The notes beneath the pieces were generated by a model. It was not told the DNA's origin and did not search any database. It worked only from the letters and a program-made list of their open reading frames with translations. From positions 124,001 to 188,000 of the forward strand of contig CABYZT010000002.1 of assembly GCA_902523515.1 (NCBI GenBank): 64,000 nt of DNA, read 5' to 3'. Made by a program: the position numbers and the translations under genes. Positions 28,176 to 38,188 of this stretch are shown one piece after another. The stretch's first letter is position 1. Each line of letters opens with the position of its first letter. The DNA is from an uncultured Pelagibacteraceae bacterium (GTDB lineage Bacteria > Pseudomonadota > Alphaproteobacteria > Pelagibacterales > Pelagibacteraceae).

Positions 28176-28514
28176 ATGGATCAACAAACAAATGATTTAA
28201 TAAAAAATGAAATTGAAAACAACGAAGTATGTTTGTTTATGAAAGGTACACCTGACGCTCCACAATGTGGATTTTCAATGGCAACTTCAAATATTTTAAA
28301 AATCTTAGAAGTAAATTTTAAAGGTATTAATGTTTTAGAAAATCAAAATTTAAGAGAAGGTATTAAAGTTTTTAGTGACTGGCCAACAATACCACAACTC
28401 TATGTTAAAAATGAATTTATTGGTGGATGCGATATTGTTAAAGAAATGTATGAAAGTGGTGAATTAGCAAAACTTTTTGAAAGCAAAAATATAAATTTTA
28501 AGGCTAAAAGTTAA
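28176..28514 (+). CDS. grxD: Monothiol CGFS glutaredoxin
   Basis: A 112-residue monothiol glutaredoxin with the CGFS active site in APQCGFSMA (about residues 31-34 for CGFS) and the FSDWPTIPQLYV and GGCDIV segments that hold glutathione. It carries or transfers [2Fe-2S] clusters, normally with BolA as partner. A strong Shine-Dalgarno (AAGGAGAG) precedes the ATG. Its stop abuts the convergent rpsD stop with no gap. Confidence 0.95.
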   Translation: MDQQTNDLIKNEIENNEVCLFMKGTPDAPQCGFSMATSNILKILEVNFKGINVLENQNLREGIKVFSDWPTIPQLYVKNEFIGGCDIVKEMYESGELAKLFESKNINFKAKS

Positions 28515-29132
28515 TTATCTAGAATAATATTCAATCACCAGATTAGGCTCCATAACAATTGGATATGGAACTTCTTCAAACTTTGGAACTCTAACAAACT
28601 TTAATTTTTTGTTTTTTTCATCCATCTGAATATATTCTGGAGTTTCTCTTTCTTTATTTGCAAGAGCAATATCGATTATTGCAAGTTGTTTAGATTTATC
28701 TCTTATTTCAATTGTATCTTCTTCTCTAACTAAATAGCTTCCAATATTCACTTTTTTACCATTTACTTTTACATGGCCATGATTGATTAATTGTCTAGCT
28801 GAAAAAATTGTTGTTGCAAATTTTGCTCTGTAAATAACGGCATCTAACCTTCTTTCAAGAAGACCAATTAAATTTTCTCCAGTATCACCTTTAAGCATTA
28901 CTGCTTTTTTGTAAATATTTCTAAATTGTCTCTCGTTAATGTTGCCATAATAGGCTTTTAATTTTTGTTTAGCTTGAAGCTGTATTCCATAATCAGATGG
29001 CTTTGATGTTTTTGTTTGACCATGTTGTCCTGGTCCATATGCTCTAGTATTAAAAGGACTTTTAGGTCTTCCCCAAAGGTTAACTTTTAATCTTCTGTCT
29101 ACTTTATGTTTAGAGTTTAATCTTTTTGTCAT
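28515..29132 (-). CDS. rpsD: Ribosomal protein S4
   Basis: A primary 16S rRNA-binding protein of the small subunit and, in other bacteria, an autogenous regulator. The 205 residues have the N-terminal segment [16 protein letters not shown]-like PYGPGQHGQ region and the S4 RNA-binding domain ([14 protein letters not shown]). It is monocistronic here, convergent with grxD, and 40 bases downstream of trmJ on the same strand. Confidence 0.98.
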   Translation of the reverse strand: MTKRLNSKHKVDRRLKVNLWGRPKSPFNTRAYGPGQHGQTKTSKPSDYGIQLQAKQKLKAYYGNINERQFRNIYKKAVMLKGDTGENLIGLLERRLDAVIYRAKFATTIFSARQLINHGHVKVNGKKVNIGSYLVREEDTIEIRDKSKQLAIIDIALANKERETPEYIQMDEKNKKLKFVRVPKFEEVPYPIVMEPNLVIEYYSR

Positions 29133-29172
29133 TTGATAGTGGGCTTTATAAACTTACTCATCATTTTGTCAA

Positions 29173-29886
29173 TCAACGTTTTTTACCTAAACTTGCAAAT
29201 ACCCCTGATAAAATACGTGTTTCCTTAGTTGATAATTCCATCCTATAAAAAATATTCCTCAAGTTTTCAAGCATTATTGGTTTCTTCTCTTTTGATTTAA
29301 AAAAATTAATCTCTTCAAGATTATGTATACAAAGGTTTGACATAGCAATTATCTCTCTTTTAGATGCTGATTTAACTTTATTTGATTTCTTAAACGAAGA
29401 TGCTTTTGAATTAATTATGCTTGATAGATATTGAGCAATTATTATTAGGCTGTGAGATAGATTTAATGATTTAAAATCAGGATTAGTCGGAATTTGAAGA
29501 GTATAATTGGCATAACTTATTTCATTATTTGATAGACCAGATGCTTCTGAGCCAAATAAAAAAGCTATTTTCTTTTTATAATTTATTTTTTTTAAATCTT
29601 CTAATTGGATATGTTTAATATTTTTATTTCTAAATCGTGCTGATGTTGCAATTACAATATCAATATTTTTTAAAGGTTTTTCTAAATTTTTAAAATTTTT
29701 TGCCTTATTAATTATATTTTTTGCTCCTACTGAGGTTGCTAAAATTTTATCATTTGGAAATATTGGTTTAGGATCAATAACAATAAGTTTATTAAAATTA
29801 AAATTTTTCATTCCTCTTGCACATGCCCCTATATTTTCTGAGAGTTGAGGTTTGTGTAAAATGAAAGAAATATTATTAACAGACAT
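29173..29886 (-). CDS. trmJ: tRNA 2'-O-methyltransferase TrmJ-like (SpoU family)
   Basis: A 237-residue SPOUT methyltransferase. It has the N-terminal motif FILHKPQLSENIGACARGMKNF (in two parts: SENIGACAR, FNFNKLIVIDP), FGSEASGLSNNE and IPTNPDFKSLNLSHS, which match TrmJ/LasT proteins that methylate nucleotide 32 of tRNA. Substrate choice is inferred from the family. Its ATG overlaps the preceding gene's stop by one base. Confidence 0.85.
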   Translation of the reverse strand: MSVNNISFILHKPQLSENIGACARGMKNFNFNKLIVIDPKPIFPNDKILATSVGAKNIINKAKNFKNLEKPLKNIDIVIATSARFRNKNIKHIQLEDLKKINYKKKIAFLFGSEASGLSNNEISYANYTLQIPTNPDFKSLNLSHSLIIIAQYLSSIINSKASSFKKSNKVKSASKREIIAMSNLCIHNLEEINFFKSKEKKPIMLENLRNIFYRMELSTKETRILSGVFASLGKKR

Positions 29887-30749
29887 TAATCTATGCCATG
29901 ATTTCTGTTATAATTGGAAATAGCTGATGGTTTAATATCATTTAGATATTTTGGATCTACAGTCCAAATAGAAACTCTTAATGGATAACATTTTGCAACA
30001 TCAGATGAGTGTTCAGATCCACAATCACCCCCTGGGCAGGCAGAAAGAGCACCCAACAAGTCTGTTTCAGCAAAAAATTCTAAATAATCACCAGGTCTTA
30101 CAGGGCTTGCTTTCATAAAATATTGTTTAGTATCATTGGTAAATCCAGTTAACATAAAAACATTTAATACATCATGAACTATTTTTTCTGCTTGATCTAA
30201 TTGAACATTTTTTTCTTTAACCAAAGCTCTAGTTAAATTTGAATGACAACAATAATGATAATCGTTATCACTCAAAAGTTTTGATGTATATGGATCGCAT
30301 CTTGTACCAATTACATCATGAACAGATCCTCCATCTTTATCATAATCATACCAATCTAATGTATCCCAAGTTATTGTTGCTAAAGATCTAAGATAGGGAA
30401 AACTACTAAACATTTTATCACCTACTGAAAGGTGTGTACCATAAAGAGCTCTTGTTTTTCCTGAGTAGAATTTTTCCTCTAAATTATTCAAATTAAATAA
30501 ATTTAAATCACCTACTTGAGGTCCCTCTACACTTTCAATTCTAAAAAACTCACCAAATTTAACTTCAAAAGTTTTTGCATCTCTTGGAGGAATAATAAGT
30601 TCCTCTTTTTTAACCAAGTGATCTCGAGCAGAATGTAAAATACTTAAATTTTTTTCTTCAATATTGGTATTTGGGTAACAAACTATTGGTTTGGCTCCTA
30701 TTCTATATTTTAGATCAGATGGTTTTTTTGAAAATTTTTTAATTTTCAT
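29886..30749 (-). CDS. DUF1989 (urea carboxylase-associated) family protein
   Basis: A 287-residue protein of the DUF1989 family, recognised from the segments EGPQVGDLNLFNLNN, RALYGTHLSVGD, and CSHS-like His/Cys pattern YHYCCHSNL followed by CPGGDC. Such proteins often accompany urea amidolyase or carboxylase genes. None is nearby here; instead it lies between cimA and trmJ. Its biochemical activity is not established, so the metabolic role is open. Confidence 0.75.
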   Translation of the reverse strand: MKIKKFSKKPSDLKYRIGAKPIVCYPNTNIEEKNLSILHSARDHLVKKEELIIPPRDAKTFEVKFGEFFRIESVEGPQVGDLNLFNLNNLEEKFYSGKTRALYGTHLSVGDKMFSSFPYLRSLATITWDTLDWYDYDKDGGSVHDVIGTRCDPYTSKLLSDNDYHYCCHSNLTRALVKEKNVQLDQAEKIVHDVLNVFMLTGFTNDTKQYFMKASPVRPGDYLEFFAETDLLGALSACPGGDCGSEHSSDVAKCYPLRVSIWTVDPKYLNDIKPSAISNYNRNHGID

Positions 30750-30751
30750 TC

Positions 30752-32353
30752 TTACGAACTTCCAGGAGCTTTATCCTTAAATAATTTATAATCTAAACTA
30801 TCTATTAAAGCTTTAAAAGATGCATCAATGATATTTGGTGATACTCCAATAGTAAACCAGTTAACATTCTTCGAATCTGTACTTTCAATACTAACTCTAG
30901 TAACAGCTTCAGTACCAGTATTTAAAATTCTAACTTTATAATCAACAAGTCTTAAATCTTTTAAATATTCTGAATATTTAGCAAGCTTGTTAACATTCTT
31001 TCTAATTGCATTATCTAGAGCGTTAACAGGTCCATTCCCTTGCCCTTCACACAAAATTTTATCTCCATCTACTTCTAATTGAGCTTTTGCATATGAAACA
31101 ATTTCTCCTGCATTATCTTTCTTTACTGAAACATCATATTCATTAATAGAAATATACCTTGGTATCTCCCCCATTAATCTTCGAGCTAACAGCTCAAAGG
31201 ATGCGTCAGCACCATCATAACTATAACCAATAAATTCTCGATCTTTCACTTCATCTAAAAGTTTTTTAATCTTTGGATCGCTTTTCTCAACTTTAATTCC
31301 TATTGAATTCAATCTTGACATAATATTTGATTGACCAGATTGATCTGAAACTACAATATTTCTAGAATTTCCAACTTCTTCAGGGTTAATATGCTCATAG
31401 GTTTTGGGATCTTTTTGAACTGCTGAAACATGCATTCCGCCCTTGTGAGAAAAAGCGGAAGCTCCAACATAAGGTAAATGTTTATTTGGTTTCCTATTTA
31501 ATATCTCATCTAATAATCTTGAGCATTGAGTTAAATTTTTTAAATTTTCTCTTTTAATATTTAATTCAAACTTATCTGAAAAATCTTTCTTTAAAAAAAA
31601 TGAAGGAATTAATGACATTAAATTAGCATTTCCACATCTTTCACCCAAACCATTGATTGTGCCCTGCACTTGTCTAACACCTGCTTGAACTGCTACAAGA
31701 CTATTGGCTACTGCATTTTCGGTATCATTATGAGCATGTATTCCTAAGTTTTTTCCTGGAATTTGCTTGCTTACTTTAGATACAATTTCTGTTATCTCGT
31801 GTGGAAGTGTACCGCCGTTAGTATCACATAATACAATCCATCTAGCACCATTATCAAAAGCAGCTTTTAAACATGACATTGCATATTCTGAATTAGCTTT
31901 ATATCCATCAAAAAAATGTTCGGCATCAAACATGAACTCTTTTCCAGATTTAACGATATGTTTTGTGCTTTCACTTATATTCATTAAATTCTGCTCTTTA
32001 CTTATTCCTAAAGCGACATCCACTTGAAAATCCCATGATTTTCCAAATAAGCAAACGGAAGAACTTTTTGAATTAATTAATGATGAAAGCATAGGGTCAT
32101 TTTCTGCACTGTGTTCAGATTTTTTGGTCATTCCAAATGCAGTTAATTTCGTTGATTTAAAATTATGATCTTTGTTGAAAAACTCAGTATCAGTTGGATT
32201 TGCACCTGGCCAACCTCCTTCAACATAATCCACACCTAATTTATCTAATGCTGATGAGATTTTTTCTTTATCATCAATTGAAAAATCTACACCTTGAGTT
32301 TGCGCACCATCACGCAGTGTTGTGTCAAATATATAAAGTTGTTCTTTACTCAT
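30752..32353 (-). CDS. cimA: (R)-citramalate synthase (CimA-type)
   Basis: A 533-residue protein of the isopropylmalate/citramalate synthase family, with the catalytic DTTLRDG motif at 10-16, the metal-binding HAHNDTENAVANS motif near 200-212, and a C-terminal LeuA-like regulatory domain. The early GVDFSIDDK and overall pattern are those of CimA, which makes citramalate from pyruvate and acetyl-CoA for isoleucine synthesis that bypasses threonine. Homocitrate or isopropylmalate activity is less likely. It overlaps cysS by four bases. Confidence 0.85.
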   Translation of the reverse strand: MSKEQLYIFDTTLRDGAQTQGVDFSIDDKEKISSALDKLGVDYVEGGWPGANPTDTEFFNKDHNFKSTKLTAFGMTKKSEHSAENDPMLSSLINSKSSSVCLFGKSWDFQVDVALGISKEQNLMNISESTKHIVKSGKEFMFDAEHFFDGYKANSEYAMSCLKAAFDNGARWIVLCDTNGGTLPHEITEIVSKVSKQIPGKNLGIHAHNDTENAVANSLVAVQAGVRQVQGTINGLGERCGNANLMSLIPSFFLKKDFSDKFELNIKRENLKNLTQCSRLLDEILNRKPNKHLPYVGASAFSHKGGMHVSAVQKDPKTYEHINPEEVGNSRNIVVSDQSGQSNIMSRLNSIGIKVEKSDPKIKKLLDEVKDREFIGYSYDGADASFELLARRLMGEIPRYISINEYDVSVKKDNAGEIVSYAKAQLEVDGDKILCEGQGNGPVNALDNAIRKNVNKLAKYSEYLKDLRLVDYKVRILNTGTEAVTRVSIESTDSKNVNWFTIGVSPNIIDASFKALIDSLDYKLFKDKAPGSS

Positions 32354-33705
32354 TTAAATTTCCAAGTGGTTTTACCATCTTTATCTTCTATTAAAACACC
32401 TTTGTCTAATAGCTCATCTCTTATTTTGTCAGCTTCCTTATAATTTTTATTAACTCTAGCTTCATTTCTCTGATTAATTTTAATTAAAATTTCATTTTCA
32501 GAAATTGATACCTTGTTTTTCTTGAATTTAAGCCAATCCTCTTTAGTTTCATTTAACAATCCAATAAAATTGCAGGCAGAAATAAATAATATTTTATCTT
32601 CATCAGAACCCTTCGCTGCTTTCTCATATAGTTTATGTAAATTAGCAATATAGCCTGGAGTATTTAAATCATCGAGAAGAGGTTTAAGAATTTCATCTGA
32701 AATTTTTAATTTTGTTTTTATGTTAAAGTAAACATTGTACCATTTATTAATTGTATTTTCACATTCCTCTAAAAGCTTATCATTCCAATCAAGTGGCTGT
32801 CGATAATGTGCACTCATCAAAGCCATTCTTAAAACTTGACCACTTTTATTATTTCTAAAATCTTTAATTTTTAAAATATTACCCTGTGATTTTGCCATTT
32901 TTTCATTGGACATTGTGATAAATGCATTATGTAACCAATAATTTGCAAACGTCTTACTATCATTTGCACATCTTGATTGAGCTATTTCATTTTCATGATG
33001 TGGAAATAACAAATCAACGCCTCCTCCATGAACATCAAATTCGTTTCCTAAATATTTTTTAGACATTGCCGAACATTCTAAATGCCAACCAGGTCTACCT
33101 TTTCCCCAAGGTGAGTCCCATGAAGGTTCATCTGTTTCTGATGGTTTCCATAAAACAAAATCTTCAGGATTTTTTTTATTATCACTTACTTCAATTCTTG
33201 ATCCTGCAACTAATTCATCTAGCTTTTTGTTTGATAACTGCCCATAATCTTTAAATTTATTTACTTCAAAATAAACATGCTTGTTATTTTCGTAAGCAAA
33301 TCCTTTTTTAATTAATTCAGAAATCATTTCTATCATTTCTGAAATATGCTCAGTTGCTTTTGGCTCATGATTTGGTTGTTCACAATTTAGATAGATACAA
33401 TCTTCGTTAAAACTTTGAGTAATTTTTTTTGTAAGCTCTGAAATTGAAATATTATTTTCCTTTGAGGATTTTATTATTTTATCATCTACATCTGTAATAT
33501 TTCTTACATAAGTTACTTTAGGAAATTTATTTTTTAAAATTTTAAATAGAATATCAAATACAATTACTGGTCTAGCATTACCAATATGAGGATCATCATA
33601 AACAGTTGGACCACAAACATACATTCTCACATTATTTTTATCTTTGGGAATAAATTTTTCTTTTTTGTTAGTAAGATTATTTGTTAAAAAAATATCTAAA
33701 CTCAT
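32350..33705 (-). CDS. cysS: Cysteinyl-tRNA synthetase
   Basis: Class I aminoacyl-tRNA synthetase of 451 residues. It has YVCGPTVYDDPHIGNAR (in pieces: CGPTVYD, HIGNAR, the HIGH-type motif), zinc-ligand residues around ECSAM and HHENE, and the KMAKSQGN signature (KMSKS). The C-terminal region is short. It is followed directly by cimA with a four-base overlap. Confidence 0.97.
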   Translation of the reverse strand: MSLDIFLTNNLTNKKEKFIPKDKNNVRMYVCGPTVYDDPHIGNARPVIVFDILFKILKNKFPKVTYVRNITDVDDKIIKSSKENNISISELTKKITQSFNEDCIYLNCEQPNHEPKATEHISEMIEMISELIKKGFAYENNKHVYFEVNKFKDYGQLSNKKLDELVAGSRIEVSDNKKNPEDFVLWKPSETDEPSWDSPWGKGRPGWHLECSAMSKKYLGNEFDVHGGGVDLLFPHHENEIAQSRCANDSKTFANYWLHNAFITMSNEKMAKSQGNILKIKDFRNNKSGQVLRMALMSAHYRQPLDWNDKLLEECENTINKWYNVYFNIKTKLKISDEILKPLLDDLNTPGYIANLHKLYEKAAKGSDEDKILFISACNFIGLLNETKEDWLKFKKNKVSISENEILIKINQRNEARVNKNYKEADKIRDELLDKGVLIEDKDGKTTWKFK

Positions 33706-33728
33706 AGTTGAAGAAATATACTTAAATT

Positions 33729-33746
33729 ATAGATTTGTGAATCTAT
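33729..33746. terminator. Intergenic hairpin between nadE and cysS
   Basis: A perfect 7-bp stem (ATAGATT, loop TGTG, AATCTAT) lies in the 45-base gap just after the nadE stop on the minus strand. The sequence after it on that strand (AATTTAAG) has only a weak U-run, so it could be a weak terminator or an mRNA-stabilising hairpin. Confidence 0.35.
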
Positions 33747-33750
33747 TTGA

Positions 33751-34488
33751 TTAATTTGGAATTATGCATACAGGAATTGGCTCCATTTTATGCATATTTT
33801 GTTTTCTGATAATTTCGTATTTTGCACGATTCGGAGAATTTGGATTCTCCATTGCTTCTTCTAATTCATTATATTTTAAACCAAGTTGACCTTCATCAGT
33901 TCTACCGTCATCCCATAAACCATCAGTTGGAGGTGCATCAATAATCTCTTGCAGAATTCCTAGCTCTTTTCCTAATTCCCAGACCTGTGTTTTGTTACAA
34001 TCAGCTATTGGTGAAATATCTACTCCACCATCTCCATACTTCGTATAAAATCCAACACCAAAATCCTCAACTTTGTTTCCTGTTCCTACAACAATTCCTT
34101 TATTCGCTGCTGCTACCTGATAAAGAGTGGTCATTCTTAGTCTAGCTCTAGAATTAGCCATACCATGTTCATTATCAAATTTTGATAAGCTTGCATTAAA
34201 TGCTAAAAATAACTCGTCTAAATTAATTGTATGCGCTTCAACATTTTTGAAATTTTTTACTAACCATTCTTGATGTTTTAAACTTAAATCATGTTGATGT
34301 GATTTCTGTTTGATTGGCATAGATAAAACAATAGTTTTTATTCCAGTCATGGCACTAAGTGTGCTCGATACTGATGAGTCAATTCCTCCAGAAATACCTA
34401 TAACTAATGACTCTGCCTTACTTGGCATATTATCTACATAGTTTTTAATCCAATTAGAAATAAATTTAACTTTTTCTGTAGGTGTCAT
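33751..34488 (-). CDS. nadE: NH3-dependent NAD synthetase
   Basis: Makes NAD from deamido-NAD, ATP and ammonia. The 245-residue length shows only the synthetase domain with the SGGIDSS P-loop near residues 35-41 and the conserved GTGNKVED and KYGDGGVD motifs. There is no nitrilase-like glutaminase domain, so ammonia rather than glutamine is the expected nitrogen donor. Confidence 0.93.
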   Translation of the reverse strand: MTPTEKVKFISNWIKNYVDNMPSKAESLVIGISGGIDSSVSSTLSAMTGIKTIVLSMPIKQKSHQHDLSLKHQEWLVKNFKNVEAHTINLDELFLAFNASLSKFDNEHGMANSRARLRMTTLYQVAAANKGIVVGTGNKVEDFGVGFYTKYGDGGVDISPIADCNKTQVWELGKELGILQEIIDAPPTDGLWDDGRTDEGQLGLKYNELEEAMENPNSPNRAKYEIIRKQNMHKMEPIPVCIIPN

Positions 34489-34526
34489 AATTAAAAACTA
34501 TTTATTATTTATAATTTTACAATGTA

Positions 34527-35912
34527 TTAAGATGCCGCTCTGTCTGCATTTTTTGAATACGAGCTATTCTTTTTAATCTCATCTGAAATCAAGAAAGCTA
34601 ATTCTAAAGCTTGATTTCCATTAAGTCTTGGATCGCAGTGAGTGTGGTATCTAGAAGATAAATCTTTTTCAGATATTTTTTGAGCACCTCCTATACATTC
34701 AGTTACATCTTGACCAGTTAATTCGATATGTAGACCGCCTGCATAACTTCCCTCACTTTGGTGGCATGCAAAAACCTCTTTTACTTCTTTTAAAACACTG
34801 TTGAATGGTCTTGTTTTGAAACCTGTTGCAGCTTTGATTGTATTACCATGACAAGGATCACACGACCAAATTACATTTAAACCTTCTTTTTTTATTGCCC
34901 TAATTAATTTTGGTAAAAATTTTGATACATTATCTGCTCCAAATCTTGATATTAGAGTGATTTTACCTTTTTCATTCTTAGGGTTTATTTTGTTACAAAG
35001 ATTAATTAAATCATCAGCCTTTAAGGTTGGTCCACATTTAATTCCAATTGGATTTTCTATACCTCTACAAAATTCGACATGTCCTCCGTCTAATTGTCTA
35101 GTTCTGTCACCTATCCAAACAAAATGAGCAGATGTATCATGATTTTCACCAGTGGTAGAGTCTGTTCTGGTCATTGACTCCTCGAAAGGTAATAGTAAAG
35201 CTTCATGTGATGTCCAAAAATTTACTGTGTACAATCTATTATTAAAATCTGAAGTAATTCCACATGCTCTCATAAAAGCAATAGCATCAGCAATTTTATC
35301 TTCAAGATCCTTGAATTTTTTAGCTTGTGGGCTTTGTTTAATGTAATCTAAATTCCATAAGTGAACTTTATTTAAATCTGCAAAGCCTCCTTTTGAAAAA
35401 GCTCTAATAAGATTAAGGGTTGCTGCTGATTGAGAATAAGCTTTAAATAATCTTTTAGGATCTGGAACTCTAGCTTTTTCAGTGAATTCCATAGCATTAA
35501 TGTTGTCTCCTAAATAACTTGGAAGCTCTACCCCATCTTTTATTTCTGTTGGTGCGCTTCTAGGTTTTGAAAATTGACCAGCTATTCTTCCAACTTTTAC
35601 TACTGGTAATGAAGCTGAGTAAGTTAAAACTAATGACATTTGCAACATTAGTTTGAATGTATCTCTTATATTATCTGGATTAAATTCTGCAAAACTTTCA
35701 GCACAATCTCCACCCTGAAGTAAAAATGCTTTTCCATCTACGACATCTGCTAACTGACTTTTAAGATGTCTAGTTTCTCCAGCAAATACTAAAGGAGGAA
35801 ATGTTCCTATCTTATCCAAAACTTTATCCAATTCTTTTTTATCTGGATATTCTGGAATATGTTTTACAGGATATTTTCTCCAACTATTTTTTTTCCAACT
35901 TTTCATATTCAA
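34527..35912 (-). CDS. 3-deoxy-7-phosphoheptulonate (DAHP) synthase, class II
   Basis: First enzyme of the shikimate pathway, joining phosphoenolpyruvate and erythrose 4-phosphate. The 461-residue protein shows the class II (plant/actinobacterial) pattern: LQGGDCAESF, RIAGQFSKPRS, GPT, and the C-terminal THCDPRLN metal site. The start (MNMKSW) could use either of two closely spaced ATGs. Nothing in the immediate neighbourhood belongs to the same pathway. Confidence 0.93.
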   Translation of the reverse strand: MNMKSWKKNSWRKYPVKHIPEYPDKKELDKVLDKIGTFPPLVFAGETRHLKSQLADVVDGKAFLLQGGDCAESFAEFNPDNIRDTFKLMLQMSLVLTYSASLPVVKVGRIAGQFSKPRSAPTEIKDGVELPSYLGDNINAMEFTEKARVPDPKRLFKAYSQSAATLNLIRAFSKGGFADLNKVHLWNLDYIKQSPQAKKFKDLEDKIADAIAFMRACGITSDFNNRLYTVNFWTSHEALLLPFEESMTRTDSTTGENHDTSAHFVWIGDRTRQLDGGHVEFCRGIENPIGIKCGPTLKADDLINLCNKINPKNEKGKITLISRFGADNVSKFLPKLIRAIKKEGLNVIWSCDPCHGNTIKAATGFKTRPFNSVLKEVKEVFACHQSEGSYAGGLHIELTGQDVTECIGGAQKISEKDLSSRYHTHCDPRLNGNQALELAFLISDEIKKNSSYSKNADRAAS

Positions 35913-35987
35913 CCTTGAGGTGTTTTAACAGAGTTTTAACTTTATTCAACAGTGACAGATTTAGCCTGATTTACTGAATTAACAACG

Positions 35988-36344
35988 TTAGAATTTAATA
36001 TCTTTGGGATTTTCACAATCAACAGGAGCTATAAATTCATTAAATATTTCATTGCTTACTTCTGGGGTTGGTAAAAGTGTTGAAAGAGTTTCTTCACTCA
36101 TTGCGAGGCCTTTATATGGTTTCAAAGCTTCTTTGTAATTTGCATTATGAAATTTTTCTCTATCATACCATTTTTTTGTTTTTAAAAATGATAGCATCGG
36201 TTGTTTTTTTAAAATTCTATACTTATCTTTAGAACAATTATATTCTGAAACACCATAAATATTAACTATCACATCAGCAAATGCAGAAGATGTAATTATT
36301 AATGCAAGTGTTAAAGATAACAAAAAATTTTTTAAATTATTCAT
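35988..36344 (-). CDS. Small secreted protein (hypothetical)
   Basis: A 118-residue protein with a clear N-terminal signal peptide (hydrophobic core about 6-20, likely cleavage after SAFA near residue 23). The mature part has two Cys residues, one near each end (in EYNCSKDK and VDCENPK), which could form a disulfide in the periplasm. No family is recognised. It lies 20 bases upstream of the glmS end on the same strand. Confidence 0.7.
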   Translation of the reverse strand: MNNLKNFLLSLTLALIITSSAFADVIVNIYGVSEYNCSKDKYRILKKQPMLSFLKTKKWYDREKFHNANYKEALKPYKGLAMSEETLSTLLPTPEVSNEIFNEFIAPVDCENPKDIKF

Positions 36345-36364
36345 AAATTCATTGTAACAAAAAT

Positions 36365-38185
36365 CTACTCAACAGTTACTGATTTTGCTAAATTTCTTGG
36401 TTTATCTATATCATAACCTTTTTTAAGAGCAGAGTAATACGCAAGTTTTTGCAATGGAATTGTTAAAAGAAATGGAAGTAAATCATCGTTTGTGTTCTCT
36501 ACTTCAATAGTTTCCCAAATATTTTCTGAAACAACTTCATCTTTACTTTTATTTGTAATCAATAATACCTTTGCTCCTCTTGCTATAACCTCCTGCATAT
36601 TAGAGATTGTTTTTTTGTAATAATTATCTCTCGGGGCCAAAACAACTACTGGCATGCCCTCTTCAATTAAGGCCAAAGGTCCATGTTTCATTTCTCCCGC
36701 TGGATATCCTTCAGCATGAACATATGAAAGTTCTTTAAGTTTTAATGCACCTTCTAAAGCTATTGGATATGAATACCCTCTTCCTAAAAACATTGAACCT
36801 TTGGCTTCATTAAATGTTGAGGATATTGCCTGGATATCATTATCATGAAGCAATGTTTTCTCTATTAAGCCAGGCAAAGCTTTTAAATCTTTAATCTTTT
36901 CTTGATATTCTCTTTTTTCAATTTCATTTCTCATTGATCCAAGTTTTAAAGCTAAAATATATAAAACAAGAATTTGACCTAGAAATGCTTTTGTTGATGC
37001 AACTCCAATTTCAGGACCACAATGAATTGGTAAAACAAAATTAGAATCTCTTGCTATTGAGCTTTCGATTACATTAACAACAGAACATGTTTTCATGCTG
37101 TTTTTGTTACATAAATCTAAAGCTGCATAAGTATCTGCTGTTTCTCCAGACTGTGAAACAAAGACATATAAAGTGTTTTTTTTAAATCTATTTTTTCTAT
37201 ATCTAAATTCTGACGCTATATCTATGTTAACATCTAAATTTGTAAGTTCTTCAAACCAATATTTAGCCATTAAACAAGAGTGATAAGCTGTTCCACATCC
37301 TATTAAGGTGATTGAATTAATCTCTTCTATTTTCCAAGGAAAATTAAAAATATTTATATCTTTATTTACATTATCTACATATTCTTTAATTCCAGTTTTA
37401 ATTGTCATTGGTTGCTCTTCAATTTCTTTTGCCATGAAATGTTTAAAGTCACCTTTATCGTAATTTGCTTGATCTGATGATAGTTCTAATATTTTTTTAT
37501 TAACTTTTTTTCCTTCTTCGTTAAAAAAAAGGACTTGATCTTTTTTAACAATGCAAAATTCACCATCATCAAGATAAGTAATTTTATTTGTCATAGATTT
37601 TAAAGCATAAGAATCTGATCCTAGATAGTTTTCATTTGGACCATAACCAACAGCTAAGGGTGACCCTCTTCTAGCACCAACTATTATGTCTGGTATATCT
37701 TTAAAAACAATTCCAAGAGCAAAACTACCATGAAGTTGTTTTAAAGTTTTTGTAATGGCTTCTTCTAATTCTGAAGTCTTTAAATGTTCTGTTATTAAAT
37801 GAACAATTACCTCTGTATCTGTCTGTGATTTGAAGTTATGACCTTTGTTAATTAAATGTTTTTTTAATATTGTAGAATTTTCAATAATACCATTATGAAC
37901 TACAGATACGTTATGAGAAGAATGAGGATGAGCATTTAAACTATTTGGAATTCCATGAGTTGCCCATCTTACATGACCTATACCAATATTTCCTGTTAAG
38001 TTTTTTAAATCAAAATTATTTTCTAAGTTATCAACTCTTCCCTCTGATTTTACTTCATTGATTTCACCATCTGAAAGTGTGGCTATTCCTGCAGAGTCAT
38101 ACCCTCTGTACTCTAATTTTTTTAATGAATTAATTATATTTGCAGAAACAGGTTTGTTACTTGATATTCCAATAATTCCACACAT
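36365..38185 (-). CDS. glmS: Glucosamine-6-phosphate synthase
   Basis: Converts fructose 6-phosphate and glutamine to glucosamine 6-phosphate for peptidoglycan and lipid A. The 606 residues begin MCGIIG with the N-terminal nucleophile Cys2, followed by the glutaminase domain (HVRWATHG) and two SIS sugar-isomerase domains (CGTAYHSC, SQSGETADT). It follows the GlmU-like gene by three bases, so the two UDP-GlcNAc steps are coexpressed. No glmS ribozyme leader can fit in that gap. Confidence 0.97.
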   Translation of the reverse strand: MCGIIGISSNKPVSANIINSLKKLEYRGYDSAGIATLSDGEINEVKSEGRVDNLENNFDLKNLTGNIGIGHVRWATHGIPNSLNAHPHSSHNVSVVHNGIIENSTILKKHLINKGHNFKSQTDTEVIVHLITEHLKTSELEEAITKTLKQLHGSFALGIVFKDIPDIIVGARRGSPLAVGYGPNENYLGSDSYALKSMTNKITYLDDGEFCIVKKDQVLFFNEEGKKVNKKILELSSDQANYDKGDFKHFMAKEIEEQPMTIKTGIKEYVDNVNKDINIFNFPWKIEEINSITLIGCGTAYHSCLMAKYWFEELTNLDVNIDIASEFRYRKNRFKKNTLYVFVSQSGETADTYAALDLCNKNSMKTCSVVNVIESSIARDSNFVLPIHCGPEIGVASTKAFLGQILVLYILALKLGSMRNEIEKREYQEKIKDLKALPGLIEKTLLHDNDIQAISSTFNEAKGSMFLGRGYSYPIALEGALKLKELSYVHAEGYPAGEMKHGPLALIEEGMPVVVLAPRDNYYKKTISNMQEVIARGAKVLLITNKSKDEVVSENIWETIEVENTNDDLLPFLLTIPLQKLAYYSALKKGYDIDKPRNLAKSVTVE

Positions 38186-38188
38186 AAA

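Noticed and set aside
37800..38188. A glmS ribozyme or riboswitch before glmS
   Set aside because: The gap to the upstream gene is three bases, and the ribozyme is known mainly from Firmicutes.
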